From NCBI GenBank assembly GCA_937900975.1, contig CALCPC010000268.1, positions 1 through 6,251 of the forward strand: 6,251 bases of DNA, written 5' to 3'. Made by a program: the position numbers and the translations under genes. Below the pieces are notes generated by a model, which was not told where the DNA came from, made no database searches, and saw only the letters and a list, made by a program, of their open reading frames with translations. Below are positions 5,203-6,251 of the stretch, in pieces (the stretch's first letter is position 1; each line of letters begins with the position of its first letter). Source of the stretch: an uncultured Paracoccaceae bacterium. GTDB taxonomy: Bacteria; Pseudomonadota; Alphaproteobacteria; Rhodobacterales; Rhodobacteraceae.

Positions 5203-6056
5203 GCGACCCGCGCCTGACCCCCGCCCGCCCTGACCTGGCCGCCGAGCATTTGGCCGGAACCGTCGCCGCGGCGCGTTATGCGCGGCCCGAGCCGATGATC
5301 GTCAGCGCCCCGGTGCTTGACCTCACCTGCCGCGCTGACCGGAACGCGCCGCTGGACACGCAACTTTTGGCCGGTGAGGTGTTTGCGGTCTACGAAATCG
5401 ACCCTGAAACCGGGCTGGCCTGGGGCCAATGTGAGACGGATGGCTATGTCGGCTATGTCTCGGTCGCGGGGATTGAGGCCGCGGACGGTCCGGCCGATTG
5501 CGTGGTCACGGCCCTGGCAACCCACATCTATCCAGAGCCCACCTTCAAATCCCGCCCGCTAGAGGCGCTGCCGATGGGCGCCCGATTTGCCGCGCGCGCG
5601 GAAGCGACAGGATTTTTGGAGGTCGCAACCGGCGGCTATGTCACCCAACAGCATGTGGCGCCGGCGGGGCGTTTTGCGAAAGATCCCGTCGCCGTCGCCG
5701 CGCGTTATCTTGGCCTGCCCTATCTTTGGGGCGGGCGCAGCGCCTTCGGGCTGGATTGCTCGGCGCTTGTGCAACTGTCTTACGCGGCGTGCGGCATTGC
5801 CCTGCCCCGGGACAGCGACCTGCAAGAGACCGCGTGCGCCCAACGCCACGGTCCGCCGGAGCGGGGCGATTTGGTCTTTTGGGACGGTCATGTTGGTTTG
5901 ATGGAGGATCGCGCGACGCTGCTTCACGCCAACGCGCATCACATGGCCGTCGCGCGGGAGCCTTTGGCCGAGGCGGCCCGCCGCATTGCCGCGAATGGCG
6001 GGGGCGAAATCACAAACATCTGCCGCCCGCCCGATCTTCACGCCCAAATCGCGTGA
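5199..6056 (+). CDS. SH3b-NlpC/P60 family cysteine peptidase (C40)
   Basis: This 285-residue protein has two bacterial SH3-like domains (about 38-95 and 102-155) followed by an NlpC/P60 domain (about 162-265). The catalytic residues are visible: Cys187 in GLDCSALVQ, His231 in WDGHVGLM, and His243 in LLHANAHH as the likely third residue. PYLWGGRSAFGLDC and ERGDLVFW are typical of the family. The layout resembles YkfC-type gamma-D-glutamyl-L-diamino acid endopeptidases, which cut muropeptides. There is no signal peptide, so it is probably cytosolic and acts in peptidoglycan peptide recycling, with the aminopeptidase as partner; this is inference. The GTG start overlaps the M17 stop (GTGA), with GGAG (5188-5191) 7 bases upstream, implying translational coupling. 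Its stop codon lies inside the first copy of a tandem repeat. Confidence 0.92.
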   Translation: MSDPRLTPARPDLAAEHLAGTVAAARYARPEPMIVSAPVLDLTCRADRNAPLDTQLLAGEVFAVYEIDPETGLAWGQCETDGYVGYVSVAGIEAADGPADCVVTALATHIYPEPTFKSRPLEALPMGARFAARAEATGFLEVATGGYVTQQHVAPAGRFAKDPVAVAARYLGLPYLWGGRSAFGLDCSALVQLSYAACGIALPRDSDLQETACAQRHGPPERGDLVFWDGHVGLMEDRATLLHANAHHMAVAREPLAEAARRIAANGGGEITNICRPPDLHAQIA

Positions 6057-6226
6057 CGGACTGGGGCGCGGGCGCTTCCTCGCGGGACCTGTGTCGAACG
6101 GTCGGGCCTGGGCGCACACCGCGTGACGCCCACAGCGCGTGACGGACTTGGCGGGGCCGCTCACCCGCGAGACAAGCTTAGGGACGCGAGGTCGGGTCCG
6201 GGCGCACGCCGCCTGCCGCACAGAAC
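6051..6226. repeat. Degenerate tandem repeat, ~86-90-bp period, two copies
   Basis: GCGTGACGGACT recurs at 6051 and 6137 (86 apart). Further along, a 23-base segment beginning GGTCGGG at 6100 recurs at 6190 (90 apart) with three differences, all transitions. A shorter GCGTGAC also occurs at 6121, and CACAG closes both copies. The middles have diverged with small indels. The first copy contains the stop codon of the NlpC/P60 gene (6054-6056). Origin by local duplication is likely; a role as a 3' structure or regulatory array is unproven. I see no gene in 6057-6251. Confidence 0.6.
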
Positions 6227-6251
6227 GTATGAAGGACAGGCCGCGGGCGCT

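Noticed and set aside
6229..6251. ATG at 6229 as the start of a gene cut by the right edge
   Set aside because: Only seven codons are visible (MKDRPRA) and there is no clear ribosome binding site; it cannot be supported from this window.

Overview
The window looks like chromosomal DNA of a GC-rich alphaproteobacterium, most likely of the Rhodobacteraceae or a close relative. The indications are the high GC content with G/C-rich third codon positions, TTAAC-type CtrA-like boxes, an SbtA/SbtB pair of the proteobacterial type, and an M17 aminopeptidase overlapping an SH3b-NlpC/P60 peptidase. The taxonomic call is inference from protein style and gene order; no marker gene is present.

Layout: (a) 1-616 holds no gene I can support. 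It is strongly G+T-rich at its left end, carries three degenerate ~118-bp tandem units with an AAACGGTCGTTT-like core, and has several hairpins. (b) 617-901 (minus) encodes a 94-residue exported protein with four cysteines in the mature part, preceded by a perfect TTAA-N7-TTAA box at 971-985. (c) 1062-3031 (minus) is a tight inorganic-carbon operon: beta-carbonic anhydrase, then SbtA-type sodium/bicarbonate symporter, then SbtB-type PII-like protein. (d) 3032-3175 is a divergent promoter region with a near-CtrA box. (e) 3176-3559 (plus) encodes a 127-residue HPt-like protein that lacks the phospho-accepting histidine. (f) 3560-3807 is a hairpin-rich spacer. (g) 3808-6056 (plus) is a two-gene unit, an M17 leucyl aminopeptidase and an NlpC/P60 peptidase overlapping by 4 bp. 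(h) 6051-6226 is a degenerate ~86-90-bp tandem repeat whose first copy contains the nlpC/P60 stop codon.

How the genes work together: SbtA would import bicarbonate with sodium, SbtB would gate it in response to adenylate or carbon status, and the cytosolic carbonic anhydrase would interconvert bicarbonate and CO2 for carboxylases. In cyanobacteria a free cytosolic carbonic anhydrase defeats bicarbonate accumulation, so its co-location here suggests supply of bicarbonate/CO2 to housekeeping carboxylation rather than a carboxysome-style concentrating mechanism. The two peptidases have no signal peptides and fit cytosolic breakdown of cell-wall peptides. I see no wholly new system. The least explained items are the left-hand repeat array, the histidine-less HPt protein, the locally divergent active-site strand of the aminopeptidase, and the possible CtrA link to the small secreted protein and the carbon operon.
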